A DNA stretch of 64,000 bases, taken from the NCBI RefSeq assembly GCF_036711975.1, contig NC_091971.1, forward strand, positions 17,243,501-17,307,500. The letters are read 5' to 3'. The DNA is from Onthophagus taurus (taxonomy: Eukaryota; Arthropoda; Insecta; Coleoptera; Scarabaeidae). Positions 1 to 11,380 of this stretch are shown piece after piece. Under the pieces are notes generated by a model that was not told the DNA's origin, did not search any database, and saw only the letters and a program-made list of their open reading frames with translations. Numbering within the stretch: position 1 is the first letter of the stretch; each line of letters opens with the position of its first letter. The position numbers and the translations under genes were made by a program.

Positions 1-2225
1 TGTGAAAAAAGAATTGCTATTTCAATAGTCCTTAACCCTTAACATCTTGGAAATTAAATTTAACATTCGAAAAAGTGTAGTGTTTTCTAAACTTGGAATA
101 TAAATCACTTACTTAAGAAATTCTATCGTTATTTTGCCCCTTTTATAGTTTAAAAGTAAACAAAAAGATTCTTTCTTCTTATACCAAGAATTCTCTTTTT
201 TTCTTATTCATTAAAAACTTAGATCGTCTATTTGTGGAGATAAAAATACTGCTCATTTCTGTGAAACATCTGAAAATAGTCGAGCTATTCACATTCGTTT
301 CGTTTTCCTATTTAGGGTGAATTGTGATCGGTCAGCGGCACTCGTTCACAATTGGCGATTCTAATGGGTTACATATGACAAGCGATGGCAAAATGTATAA
401 GGAGCGATGACACCGTACGTCGCACTAGGTACAGGGACAAAACGATCGAAACTGGCTGGAAAAAGTGTCCGGTAATTGCGTTTTTGATTTAGCCATTTCC
501 TTTTAACGTCTGATCCTCGGGCCCCGGAGTCCGGTTCCCCATCAATCTTAATGAATCGTTCGTCCCCATACCGGGACGATTTGTTACACACTCATAAACA
601 CCGAGCGTCTCCGGCATCGTAATCGCCCTTTTACGTGGTCAAACGGACCACTAAGACGCGTGTTTTAGTTTAACTGGTATGGGACTGATCGTAAAACAAA
701 AGTAACTAAAGTAACAAAGCTAATTCAATTTATTATAAATAAAAAAAAACGATTTAAGATGTAGTAACTAAATTGTAATTGGTGGGTAGATTTGTAAAAG
801 AAGGCAAACACACGATAATGATGTAATTTGTAAAAAGGGCGTGAATAATAAACGGGGGGGTGGCAGTGATTTGTGGGGGTACTTTCCTGGTGGTGGGAAC
901 TTCCGCGTGGCGGGTTGATGAAAAAATAATACAGCGGTTGTTATTGCCGGGGTCCCGTTGTGTGGGGTCGTGTCCGAACTCCACCACTAACACCCTCGAC
1001 CCCCTCTCGGTCGGCGTTATTTAATTTCGGCGAAGTGGCGAGCCGGAGAACTCCAACGCGGCGAGGGGCCGCGCGCGGACCGTTCTTTCGTTCCACCATC
1101 TTGGCATCAATCTTATTTATGTGGCCACAAAACTCGGGAATGGCCGCATCCGAACTGGATACCTGCGGATAATATGCTCGGAGCCGCTAACGATATTGTG
1201 CCTGCGAAGTTAGGATTCGAGATCCGTTTAGGCGTATAACTTTTCTTAATAAAGATTCTCGCGCGATGGCGCCCGGTAAAGTCCACTTAGCCAGTTCGTA
1301 AGGGTCTCTTAATGTTCAAGCCGCAGGCTACGTCCTGCACGGGATTACTCAGGATTCTCTTTTATTCGATTATGTGAGAAAGGAAGCTTCTTTTTGTAGA
1401 AATGGTGGAGGTGCCGGGAATATAAAAGATTCCAACTAAAATATATTTCCTCTTATTAAGTTATTATATCAATTAATAGGGTTAATTAGGGTTAAGACAT
1501 ATTAATGTAATCGTTAAAAAGTTTTTTATCATTGATAACACATAAATATAATACATATAAGGATTTATTATAAAAATTTGAATCTTTGTTCTTAAATATT
1601 TTTTGTGAATTATAAAAGAATTCTTTTGATGATGGTCCAGATTTTGAATCGCCACATAAACCAACCTACTACCGAAAGCTCAAAGAGATTTATCCGACGT
1701 CGCGAGAATTTAAATGGTCCGCCTTGCGGCGTCGCTTAATCAGCCGGCGACGCGGCGTTCGTCCTTAATTGGCGTCGGCTAATTGGCGTCCGCCGGTCTC
1801 TCTCGCCGATCGAGATATTTCCCGTTATTTCCATGGGAATGTCACGTGAAAGCGCAAATTAATCCCGTAAACAAACGACCTCACGTCCTTATATTGCTGC
1901 TATTCATTTTAGTAACCGAGGTGGCACGACGCTGGACGTCCCGACGCCGGAACGGTCATACCTTACTTCTAATTGTATCGCTCGGAAATAAATTGCTCGC
2001 GATGCGTTAATTACTACGGACGAGGGTCAACGTGAACCCAAACACACCCTCTCTACGTAACTGTTTCCTAACACCCCATTGGTATGAAAAATAAAGATAT
2101 GTTAGCATCATTATTTACATTCAGGGACAACTTTAACATTAAAGAAAAATTAAGAAATTTGATTTATATGTATAAAATAACACAAAAAAGTATATATAAA
2201 TAATTCGATGAGAGAGTGTCTTAAA
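1..2225. other. No gene seen; GC-rich patches in AT-rich DNA
   Basis: No reading frame here resembles a known protein. GC-rich patches (roughly 300-660, 960-1420 and 1680-2040) alternate with AT-rich DNA. Short frames inside the patches are low-complexity and run in several frames at once, as GC-rich DNA does by chance. The patches could be conserved noncoding elements of a neighbouring gene, but this cannot be shown from one sequence. Confidence 0.5.
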
Positions 2226-2489
2226 CTAGTTGAATGAATAACGTTTGAGCATAACGCAAGATACTCATAATGAAACATAAGGTTTTGCTTGTATAATACT
2301 AGATGCAGGTTCCAGATTACTAAATAATACTGGCAGAAGACTATATATTGCTTGGCGAGGGCTAGACACTACCGGTAAAAGATTACGTATTGTTTGCAGA
2401 AGACAAGATATTGATGACAGAGGACATAACGCTAATGAATGCTAATGAAACATGAGTTTCTGCTTGTAGAATACTAGATGTATGTTACA
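2226..2489 (+). repeat. Copy of a ~280-bp dispersed repeat, left part
   Basis: This is a diverged copy of a repeat found again at 5007-5415, 6053-6418 and 7296-7495. Recognisable blocks are the phrase GCTTGTAGAATACTAGAT and runs of short sub-repeats of about 22 bp built on GGCARAAGACTAGATACTG. The copy is cut at 2489 by a DD41D transposon and resumes at 4132. Confidence 0.75.
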
Positions 2490-4129
2490 CAGGATGATTC
2501 ATTAGCTCTATGACAAACTTTGGCAGATGAAAGGTGATGCGATTCTAAGGAAAAAATGTTATATGAATATGGGTCCGATTCATTTTGGTTAAAGAGTTAC
2601 AAGCCTTTGAAAATTTTACACAGTTTAATAGGCAAATGAAAATGTAACATAAAAAATAAGTTTAAAAATTACAAAAATTGTTCGAAATGTCCGCCTTCAG
2701 CTTGAATGCACGCCTCACATCGACGAAGTAAAGATTCTATCACACGACGTATGATATTTGGATCATTCCGTATGCTATTAGCTGCATCTTGAATTCTGTC
2801 CAGTAGTTGCTGACAGGTAGTAATTTCTACATGGTACACAAGCTGCTTCATGTGTCCCCAGAAATAATAATCCAGCGGATTTAGATCTGGGGATCGTGGT
2901 GGACAGACTACTGGACCTCCATTGCCAATCCATTTGTTTGGAAAATGTTCATGTAACCAAGCGATGACTTCTCTTCCTCGATTTGGTGGTGCACCATCGT
3001 GCTGATACCACATATTTTGAACGATGTTAAGTGGTACGTCGTCGATAAAATCGAAAAGGTTATGTCCCAAGAAATTTCTGTACATATTTGCATTTAAGCG
3101 TTCATTTATCACCCATACAGGTAGCAAAGAATTGTTAAAAATGCCACCCCAAACGTTTACACTAAACCGTTGCTGAAATTTTCCTGGTCTAATTGCATGT
3201 GGATTTTGCAAGGACCACACATGTTCGTTATGATAATTATTTATGCCGTCCCTAGTGAAACACGCTTCATCAGACCACAGAACTTGGGAAATGAAGTTAT
3301 TATTTTGAGCATGTTGCTGAATAATCCAGTGGCAAAATGCTAAGCGTTGCTCAGTATCTCCAGGATGTAATGCTTGAACATTTTGGCGATGAAACGGATG
3401 TAACATTTCTCGATTCAATACACGCCATACAAAACTTTGGGATATTTGTAACATGCTCGCTATACGCCGAGTACTAATTGAAGGGTCGTCAAGTACTAAA
3501 TCTATAACACGTTCTTCATTTTGTATATTCACATCATGGGGACGAACGGAATGTAGTGGAGCGGGGTTACCTGTTTCTCTCAGTCTGCGAAATGATGCAC
3601 TAAACACTGTATGGGCAGGTTGATGTCTATTTGGAAACCTACGAAGGTATTCTTTTGCTGCTTGCCGAGCGTTTCCGTTACAAAGCCCGTATACAAAAAT
3701 AATATCTGCATATTCTTCAGTCGTAAATACATGCATTTTCGTTTTCGATCAAAACTCTGACAATTATAAACTTTGAAACACACAGAATAGAGTAAATTGA
3801 AATGTTTGACATAAAGAACTCAGTTTTGTTATCACAGCCAACTCTGTAGTTGTGTTTCATAATTATTGTTGCGATTGCTGCAAATCTTTACTTCGTCGAT
3901 GTGAAGCGTGCATTCAAGCTGAAGGCGGAGATTTCGAACAATTTTTGTAATTTTTAAACTTATTTTTTATGTTATATTTTCATTTGCCTATTAAACTGTG
4001 TAAAATTTTCAAAGGCTTGTAACTCTTTAACCAAAATGAATCGGACCCATATTCATATAACATTTTTTCCATAGAATCGCATCACCTTTCATCTGCCAAA
4101 GTTTGTCATAGAGCTAATGAATCACCCTG
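2490..4129 (-). mobile_element. DD41D Tc1/mariner-superfamily transposon with ~247-bp terminal inverted repeats
   Basis: The element starts with CAGGATGATTC and ends with GAATCACCCTG, and its arms 2490-2736 and 3883-4129 are inverted copies differing at about five positions. Each arm contains the last ~15 codons of the transposase and the DNA beyond its stop, so the element's 5' end carries an inverted copy of its own 3' end. It is flanked by CA on both sides (2488-2489, 4130-4131), not the TA usual for the superfamily. It sits inside a copy of the ~280-bp repeat. The near-identical arms and intact transposase suggest recent activity. Confidence 0.85.
2669..3736 (-). CDS. Intact DD41D transposase (IS630/Tc1/mariner superfamily)
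   Basis: An uninterrupted 355-residue transposase that would cut and paste the surrounding element. An N-terminal helix-turn-helix region (about residues 5-65, TTEEYADIIFVYG) and a second DNA-binding region (about 75-125) precede a DDE-type catalytic domain. The catalytic aspartates are visible in WSDEACF, QHDGAPP and SPDLNPLDYYFWG. Counting gives 41 residues between the second and third, which places it in the DD41D (rosa-like) group rather than DD34E Tc1 or DD34D mariner. The start is the first ATG, about 145 bp inside the right arm. There are no frameshifts or stops, so it may be functional. Its final codons are duplicated in inverted orientation near 3890-3950. Confidence 0.9.
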   Translation of the reverse strand: MHVFTTEEYADIIFVYGLCNGNARQAAKEYLRRFPNRHQPAHTVFSASFRRLRETGNPAPLHSVRPHDVNIQNEERVIDLVLDDPSISTRRIASMLQISQSFVWRVLNREMLHPFHRQNVQALHPGDTEQRLAFCHWIIQQHAQNNNFISQVLWSDEACFTRDGINNYHNEHVWSLQNPHAIRPGKFQQRFSVNVWGGIFNNSLLPVWVINERLNANMYRNFLGHNLFDFIDDVPLNIVQNMWYQHDGAPPNRGREVIAWLHEHFPNKWIGNGGPVVCPPRSPDLNPLDYYFWGHMKQLVYHVEITTCQQLLDRIQDAANSIRNDPNIIRRVIESLLRRCEACIQAEGGHFEQFL

Positions 4130-4131
4130 CA

Positions 4132-4245
4132 AATTAATAAATACTACTGCCAGAAGACTATAATATGCTAGAGTACTGCTTGATGAAAGCTAGACACTGC
4201 TAGCAAAAGATTATATACTGCTTGCAGAAGACTACTATCCGTGCC
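4132..4245 (+). repeat. ~280-bp repeat copy, right part after the transposon
   Basis: Continues the unit broken at 2489: ATACTACTGCCAGAAGACT and following sub-repeats match the equivalent position in the copies at 5190 and 6165. This shows that the DD41D element inserted into a pre-existing repeat. Confidence 0.7.
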
Positions 4246-4284
4246 AAAAGTCAAGAGATCGATATCTTCGCAAATCAAATATGA

Positions 4285-4650
4285 CAAATATTTGCGTTTC
4301 TCAGATACCGTTACCAATTTTTCAAAGTTATGTCTCTCTAACTTTTTAAAACGATTTAAGCGAATTAAAAAGAAACACAAATAAGCTGTGTAAGTTCAAT
4401 CGGAAAAGATTGTGCGTTCCAGACAGTACGTCGCGCCTTTATTTTACCTACATAATAAAATAAAGGCGCGACGTCCTGTCTCTGTAACACACACTAGGAC
4501 CATCTTTTCCGATTTTACGAAACCCTTCTCTCTCGGAATGGCTTATTTCTGTTCCTTTTTAATTTATAATTCGCTTAAATCGCTCTAAAAGAATTAGAGA
4601 GACATAACTTTGAAAAATTGATAACGGTATCTGAAAAACGCAATTAATTG
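4285..4650. repeat. Large palindrome (foldback) with a GC-rich central hairpin
   Basis: Two arms of roughly 150-170 bp are inverted copies. The outer parts share TTTTCAAAGTTATGTCTCTC and its complement; the inner hairpin 4401-4512 pairs CGGAAAAGAT with ATCTTTTCCG, and TCGCGCCTTTATTTTA with its complement around an 8-base loop. No transposase is seen. It could be a MITE or foldback element. A nearby stretch (about 4855-4950) resembles 54295-54370, so part of this region belongs to a dispersed family. Confidence 0.75.
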
Positions 4651-5006
4651 TAACATTTTGGTTAAAACCGCGTTGAAATCCACCCAGCCGTTTTCGACAT
4701 AACGGTATCCAACTAAACCGCGAAATTACATGCAATATTGCAAAAATAAGATATGCCTGATCAAAATTGAATTTTTTTCGTTGCATAGTTTTTGAGAAAA
4801 AAAAATCGTTAATTGGACAAAGATACCGGTACCGTAAAAAATCGGGTACCTTTTTCTTTTAACTCGCGATAAAAACAAAACCGCGAATCTGAAAGTTTTC
4901 AAATTAACATATATTATGTAGAAATGTTCAGTGATTACAACAAACTTTGTCACAACTTTTTTTATAGAGCGCTTGCGAAAATATCGATCTTTAAAGTGAG
5001 GGGCCT

Positions 5007-5415
5007 TGGCTATCGATAGTAGGCACTGCTGGCAAAGGACTACATTGACGATATAATACTATGAACCGATTTTTATATATCCAACCATTCCGATTCGCAG
5101 AATATAGAAGATCTGCAGCATAACACAAGATATTGCCAATGAAACATGACGTTTTGCTTGTAGAATACTAGATATAAGGCACAGATTACGGGATACTACT
5201 GGCAAAACTCTCTATTCTGTTTGGTGAAGACAAAACACCGCTGGCAAAAGATTATTACTGCTGGCAGAAGACTAGGTATTGTTGGCAGCAGACTAGATAT
5301 TGATGACAGAGAACTTAATACTATGAAGAGAACACCATTAACCAAGTTCTATACATCCAATCATTCTGTTCAAACTGCTGGCAGGCCAGATATTTATTTT
5401 GGAATTGATTAAACT
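5007..5415 (+). repeat. ~280-bp repeat copy with 22-bp sub-repeats
   Basis: Contains the unit landmarks in order: CCAACCATTCCGATTCGCAG, GCTTGTAGAATACTAGAT, and a run of GGCAAAAGAYTA-type sub-repeats ending near AACCAAGTTC. It is among the clearest copies, although diverged from the others. Confidence 0.75.
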
Positions 5416-6052
5416 CTGGGTAAGCCAGACATTTAATCCAGCAAGGATATTTCAAAATTTTTTATATTTTTAAATTTAACTTAATTTAATTAACACAAAA
5501 ATTGTAACAAAAACTGTTGGGCGCCTAATGTCTTATTTCAAACTCCTGTTACGACTCAAGATAACAGCGGGATCATCGCAAAGCAACATTCTTCTAACAC
5601 TTCCAGAATCAGATACAACTTATTTTATAAAAATATATAATTCGGAGAGATCCGCTCTCGTTAGAAGTTCAAATTCAACACTCTTGTTTTGTTTTTTTAA
5701 CAACCTAAATTTTCTTTTCTTTTTTAGTCTCCTGGAAAACTGTTGATTCTCCTGGTAATACATTAACGCCATCTCTTGACAATATCATCACAACATCAAT
5801 AATACTATTTTATTAGTTCAAAATTTTGGGTTTATATACAAATCTTAATGCTTTGACTTAACAAATAATAAAGTGTTTTAAAGTAATTAATTTAGGTTGC
5901 ATAATTGCGCGCTGTGTGCATTACGGAATTATGCGGTGCGAGCGATGACTTTGGTCGGCAACGTTTGTTAATTTGTCTCTTTATCTAATTTAAACAACGT
6001 AAAAAATTAAAAGAAATTGAATAAAAAAATATTGTTTAATTAAGATTAAACA
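5416..6052. other. No gene seen between repeat copies
   Basis: AT-rich DNA with no protein-like frame; a 72-residue frame at 5528-5746 shows no recognisable domain. Confidence 0.5.
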
Positions 6053-6418
6053 CATTCCGATTCGCAGAATATTGAAAATCTGCAGTATAACGCATGATAT
6101 TACTAATAGAAGATGAGCTTCTGCTTGTAGAATACTGGATACAGGTTACAGGTTACTAGATACTACTGGCAGAAGACTCCATACTGTTTGGTGAAGACAA
6201 GACACTGCTGGCAAAAGATTATACACTGCTTGCAGAAGACTAGGTACTGCTGGCAAAAGACTAGATATAGATGACAGAGGACTTTATACTATGAAGAGAA
6301 GACTATGAACCGATTTCTGTATATCCAACCATTCCGATTCGCAGAATATTGAATATCTATAGCATAACGCAAAATACTACTAATGAAACATGAGGTTCTG
6401 CTTGTAGAATACTGTACG
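6053..6418 (+). repeat. ~280-bp repeat, one full unit plus the start of the next
   Basis: CATTCCGATTCGCAGAATAT occurs at about 6054 and again at about 6331, which defines a tandem period of about 277 bp. The second unit stops at about 6418 where Ty3/gypsy sequence begins. This pair shows the family was originally arranged in tandem. Confidence 0.8.
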
Positions 6419-6429
6419 ACGCTATTAAG

Positions 6430-7060
6430 CAGAGTTTATTAATTTTCAGCGGCTTACATACATCCACGAATAGATTTGCTAAGAATTCTGTTCCTTAATC
6501 CGTTACGATAGTTTCAGGAATTCCGTATCGTAAGATATAATTTTGGACGAACGATTGCGCTGTGGTGGTTGCTTCTTTATTTGGTAATGGATAATATTTA
6601 TTTATTATTTACTCAGTTCGCATTTATGTCTAAATATTTTTTTGCATTGCAGAGCATAGAATCGTTGTTATTACTAAAGGCTAAAGGTTTAGAGTACTTA
6701 AACCTGTGATAATCTTCACATTTCCTTACAAACAATTCAACATCCGTCCATAATCGTGACCAAAAATAGTATTAAAAATTCTTTTTTTCCTGTTGGAAGC
6801 ATATGAAAAACATTCAAAATTAACTGTCTCGTTTCCAAATCATCTCTGAAATTCTTGTTTCCTTTCATTATAAATAATTCTTGAATATTTAATTTTTTAC
6901 ATAATATGTTAAAAGGGTTTGTCAACGACACATTTATTGCTGACGCTGATCCAGAATCCCATTTTATATGTAGAACTTCTTTATTTTCATTATAGATAAC
7001 GTTATCTCTTTTAAAATTATCATTTTTCCTTAAGGCCTCAAACTCTGCTTCAGTCATTAA
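6430..7060 (-). pseudogene. Ty3/gypsy-type retrotransposon pol remnant (integrase region)
   Basis: Read on the minus strand, three integrase-like segments are visible in order: a 106-residue frame (7057-6737), a zinc-binding-like segment FVRKCEDYHRFKYSKPLA (about 6720-6660), and a core segment AQSFVQNYILRYGIPETIV followed by TD, an in-frame stop and GTEF (about 6580-6460). The last two match the integrase zinc-binding and catalytic regions of Ty3/gypsy elements. Stops and frame changes show it is dead. No long terminal repeats were found, so this is a fragment. It interrupts the ~280-bp repeat array. Confidence 0.75.
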
Positions 7061-7295
7061 AGATTATTTAATGGCATATTTCGGGTTTTTAATCATTCCA
7101 CCACACTATTTGTAGTATTTTCTTCCTATCTTTATCCAGTAAGGAATTGTACAATTTGGTGATGTTGATGGTGAAGGTGGTAGCGGTGCAGGACTCATGG
7201 GATTTTAGGCGAAGCGTATCGACTTATTGGCATTCTTTGTGTTTCCTTGTCTTTTTTTATATTTCTTTTTCTTCTGTCTTCTTAGATGTCATTTG

Positions 7296-7495
7296 AATCC
7301 TACTTCCGATTCACAGAATATTGAAAATCTGCAGTATAACGCATGATACTGCTAATGGAAGATCTGCGTCTGCTTATAGAATACATACTAGGTACAGGTT
7401 ACAGATTATTAGATACTGATGGCAGGAGACTATATACTGTTTATAGAAGACTAGATACAGCTAGCAAAAGATTATATACCTACTACCTAGAACTA
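7296..7495 (+). repeat. ~280-bp repeat copy
   Basis: Starts with CTTCCGATTCACAGAATATT, continues with a diverged copy of the unit and ends in several 22-bp-type sub-repeats. It is the rightmost copy seen. Confidence 0.7.
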
Positions 7496-7529
7496 GCAAT
7501 ATTCGGGCTTAGTCGTGTGTCTCTTAAAG

Positions 7530-7810
7530 CGGCTAAACTCGAATGTTTCTGGTTCTAGTTTTAGTTCAATGAAAAATATACAACAATCTAGTAGTGTTGA
7601 ATAGCAATTAAAGCTAAAACTACCGTCCTTGATTTATACATCGTATATACAACTCGGGGAATACCCCGAGTTTATCTATAAACATGGAATAGAGCAACTT
7701 GGGGAATAACCCGAATTGGATTCTGTCGATGAGTGCTAACGTTAATATTGAAATATACTGATGTGTTAAATATATAATATTAATAGTATGACTTAAAAAT
7801 ATTGTCCGTT
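7530..7810 (-). repeat. Dispersed repeat matching non-LTR 3' ends elsewhere in the window
   Basis: The stretch around 7620-7740, with CAACTTGGGGAATAACCCGA, is an inverted match to 25230-25330, at the 3' end of a plus-strand non-LTR remnant. About 7735-7800 is an inverted match to 17225-17290. Bases near 7545-7580 are shared with 9510-9543. It is probably the 3' end of the same non-LTR family on the minus strand next to foldback DNA. Confidence 0.6.
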
Positions 7811-7879
7811 ATATCCGAAGTCCAGGTTCGTTATATCGAACTGTAATATTTTTTTACGATTTTGATTCTATTTTATTTT

Positions 7880-8350
7880 TATTTTCTCCCCTCTAAGATA
7901 AAAAGGGGGGAAACGTTAGAGGGTGCACATTTACCCCACACGACATAACGTAGTGGGCCTCGCCGTAGACCGCTGTCCAGTTGCGCGCGCTCCCCACCCT
8001 TGCTGCCCCCGCTGAGCCCCTCGGCCCAGACAAGAAAAATTCAATATTAATATCGAGGCGGAGAGAGAAGAAGAAGTCCGCAATGCGCCACGGGGGGCGA
8101 TCGTCTCGCTCCGCGCCCTCTTCCTGCACGGGCGCCAATCGCGGCGGCGCTCGCGCTCCATTCCTGTCCGCCAAGCGATGAATATGATGAATTTATGGAA
8201 GTAATAAACGCGAGCCCTTGGATTGGTCGTGGAGGCGGCGCCGTCTGCTACGAGAACCCCTCGATCATCGATTCGCCTCCGCCGAGATTTACATGCAGGA
8301 GTGACCGTCGATGACAGCTACCTGTGGAGGCAAAAGGCCCTTTAATACTC
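7880..8350. other. GC-rich island, no supported gene
   Basis: A sharply GC-rich, CpG-rich block between AT-rich flanks. Open frames occur on both strands but are Arg/Ala/Pro-rich and lack domain features. It contains CCAAT-type words on both strands (CCAATCGC, GGATTGGTCG). A regulatory element or an untranslated exon is possible. Confidence 0.45.
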
Positions 8351-9399
8351 CCCACTTAAAGATAGCCTTATTTTGATTCCGATTACGATTTTGATGGAAT
8401 TTATGGCTAACTCAAAATAAAACTGGAAAAAGAAAAAAGAATTGTGATTAAATAGAATTGGAAAGAATAAGTGGATGTTAAAATGGATCAGTCCCCAAGA
8501 AAGATTAATTAAGGGTTTCGAAATTTTTAACCACCTGAAGTCGACACGGCGTAAGACACCCGCCTAATATCGATCTATTAATAAAACGCCGCGAGGGTGG
8601 AATACGATGCCGTGTTCCCGACAGATTCAATTTGCCCGTTTTTATACAGGGGCGTCGTCCCCTTTGATGTGGTCGTTCAAGGTGCCCCGTTCTCCGTTAA
8701 AACTTCCCCACCGTCCACGAAGATATTGAGCATAAAATTACAGGTTTCTATACGAACGAGTTGAAACAGAAAATTTTTCAAATAAATAAGCAAACATCTT
8801 CTGGTCACGTCACTTAAGAAGAACAACTGTCTCGCGGCGGTATGCGTAGAATGAGAAGTTTTGTTTGGTCAATACTGTACTGTCCAACGTCCGGGAGAAA
8901 CTTCGGGACGTCGTCCCCCGCACGCCGCCGGGGAGCGATGGGGCGAAATCCCTGAAAACTTTGTTCTTAGTTCGTTTGCCCTGAGGCTTCAGCCGGACCG
9001 TGCCCGTCCTTCGAGAAAAAGGTAAATACGCCAAGACAAAGAATGACAAAGAAAGCTTTGCGGATGAGATTTGCCGAGAATTTGGAAACATCGTTGCGCG
9101 ACGTCTTAAATAATCCAAATCGGAAATACTTCGTCGTTTTCGTTACCCTCCCATCCCCCCTTCTTTCAGTCTTCCCGCGACCGCTCCATTCCTTGCAATA
9201 ACACTGAGGATGTTTGAACAGCGGTGAATTTTCACTCCAAAAGATTTCTTTTATTCTTTACAAAATAGAACCCAAAAAAGTATATCCTTCATCTACAACT
9301 TGATTTCATAACAAATAAAATACGTTTGTTGTAGCCAAATATCCGTTATATCAAAAATTTTTAATTTGCACTTTAATCTGGTCGAATGAATAATTGGGG
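8351..9399. other. No gene seen; moderately GC-rich at 8540-9130
   Basis: The frames in this stretch show no recognised domain. The boundary from GC-rich to AT-rich DNA falls near 9200. Confidence 0.45.
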
Positions 9400-9735
9400 A
9401 ACAACAATCTAGGGCTAAATAACGATTAAAATTAGAACTAACACTAGACCTAGAATTAGAAATTTTCGGCTAAATCCAGATATTTCTAGTTCTAGGTCTA
9501 GTATTAGTTCTAGTTTTAGTTCAATGAAAAATATACAACAATCTAAAGCTGAAAGCATCTAAAGCTAGAACTAACACTAAACAAACGAATGTTTCTAGTT
9601 CTAGGTCTAGTGTTAATTCTAGTAACAGCGCTAGTTAGTACTAGACATTAATATGCTACATATTTTTATTAAACTAAAACTAGAACTAACACTAAACTTA
9701 GACCTAGAAAGTTTTGGGTTTAGCCATGCATCTTC
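9400..9735. repeat. CTAG-rich foldback repeat
   Basis: A block built from the word CTAGAACTAACACTAGACC and its reverse complement, repeated in alternating orientation several times, with TTTTAGTTCAATGAAAAATA shared with about 7550-7580. The alternating orientation would let it fold on itself extensively. No coding capacity. Confidence 0.7.
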
Positions 9736-11380
9736 AGATAGAAAATATTTTGTCAGTTATATCCATATAAGTCCATTCTAACGAGATTCGTTATATCGAG
9801 ATTTTACTATATCTCCAAGAAACATTACACATCAAAAAGAATCTTGATTTGGAAAGAGTAAATCGAACCCCGAACAAAAGGGACAACAAAACGAGTAATA
9901 AAACTTTTAAAACTAAGAATTACGCGAGCGTCGCGCCTTTTTCCTCACTTTGGACGCCCCGGAGGCGGCACCCGAAGAAAAGAAAGGAAACGAAACAGGC
10001 GTAGGGAGAGACTCGGCCATCAAAGTTTGATAAGTTTCCTCGGAGGAATGAAGTACAGCCCTGAGGGATGGACAGTGGTCATTTTTCTCTCTCTCTTTCA
10101 ATCTACGCAGTTCGCTTTCTTTTTGCCCTCTTTGCGTTTCCTCGTTTCGCCCGCGGCGCGATGGTGGAGGAGTCTTCCGTCTTCACGTGAAATCGACATC
10201 TGGCTCCTTCAGGACTTTATTACCCCATCGTAAAACATCTACAGAATGGACAACACGTTTCACGTCACTCTAACCATAATTATTTCGATATATCATTTTA
10301 AAGGCAAATATTTTAATAAAAAAGAAAGTTTAAAATGTAAACATCTTAACATTAAGGGGCAAGGGATGTTCAAATGAGCATGAGGCCCTAAAATTTCACC
10401 ACAAATTAACTTTTGGTAGTACTGTTCTCGGTGGGGACATAAAAAGCTGGGCTTAATTCCAGCATCTTTTGCCTTCGCCCCGGGTCCGAATGCATTAAAA
10501 TGGAAATGCGGTGATATTTCCGATGGAAGAAGGGGCGGAATTAAAATCGCGTAAGATTAAAATAAGTCATTTCCGCGAACCGAAATTAATCTCGGACCTT
10601 CTTCCTTCGGTAATGTAATCAATAAAAATCAGATGTAAATGGTCCCGACTCGGATGAGGGATTGCTAACAAAGGACCGTCCCGTCGATGGGGCGTCGATG
10701 GATTTGAGCCGGAATGGAATATTTCCATAAATTACTCAACGGGAATGAGGAAACTTTATATCCCCATTTCCTAATAAAAGAAAAACTTTGTTATTTTGCC
10801 CTCCTTTATAAGTTTTAGTAATTGTCTTTGATGGAATAAAATTAGCATCTTTTCGACGATTTCAGTATTATTAGATAAAGAACAAAGACACCAAAAAATT
10901 TGTTGGTGATATATTGAAGGATTGGAAATTTTTTTCAATGCTTATCTTCCTTATATATTTGCTCTTATCGGTTAGGGGTAAAGTACGAAAAACGTCTGGG
11001 GGCGTAGAAATCTATCTGTAAATATTATATGGTGAAACTCAAAGAGCAAAATAAACCGATAGACGAAGGGGAAATGGCGGATCCCATCCCGCGCGTTCCT
11101 CCTCTATCCGTCTCTCTTTCTCCGCTTCGGCCTCCGGACCGAGCTTAATGGCCGGATCCCGGAAATTGTGAGCACATATATCTCGTGGCAGATTTATGAA
11201 AGTGCTTTTCTTTCGAGTGGGGTAAGGGCGAAGAAGAAATATATACAACGCGGAGGACGCCTTCCCAGCAACCGGGGAAACCGGGCGAGTCCGGGATATT
11301 GCCTTCGCACCTGATTCCCGATTCGCGTGGATATCTGGATCGACAGTTGAAACCAATAAGAGCTATATGAGGTTTAGGGA
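9736..11380. other. GC-rich islands, no supported gene
   Basis: Islands at about 9930-10240, 10420-10760 and 11040-11350 are separated by AT-rich DNA. The frames inside are short and biased by base composition. No splice-bounded exon could be matched to a known protein. Confidence 0.4.

Noticed and set aside
7893-8181. Overlapping 66- to 93-residue frames on both strands
   Set aside because: Three mutually overlapping frames in a CpG-rich block are a composition effect; none looks like a protein family.
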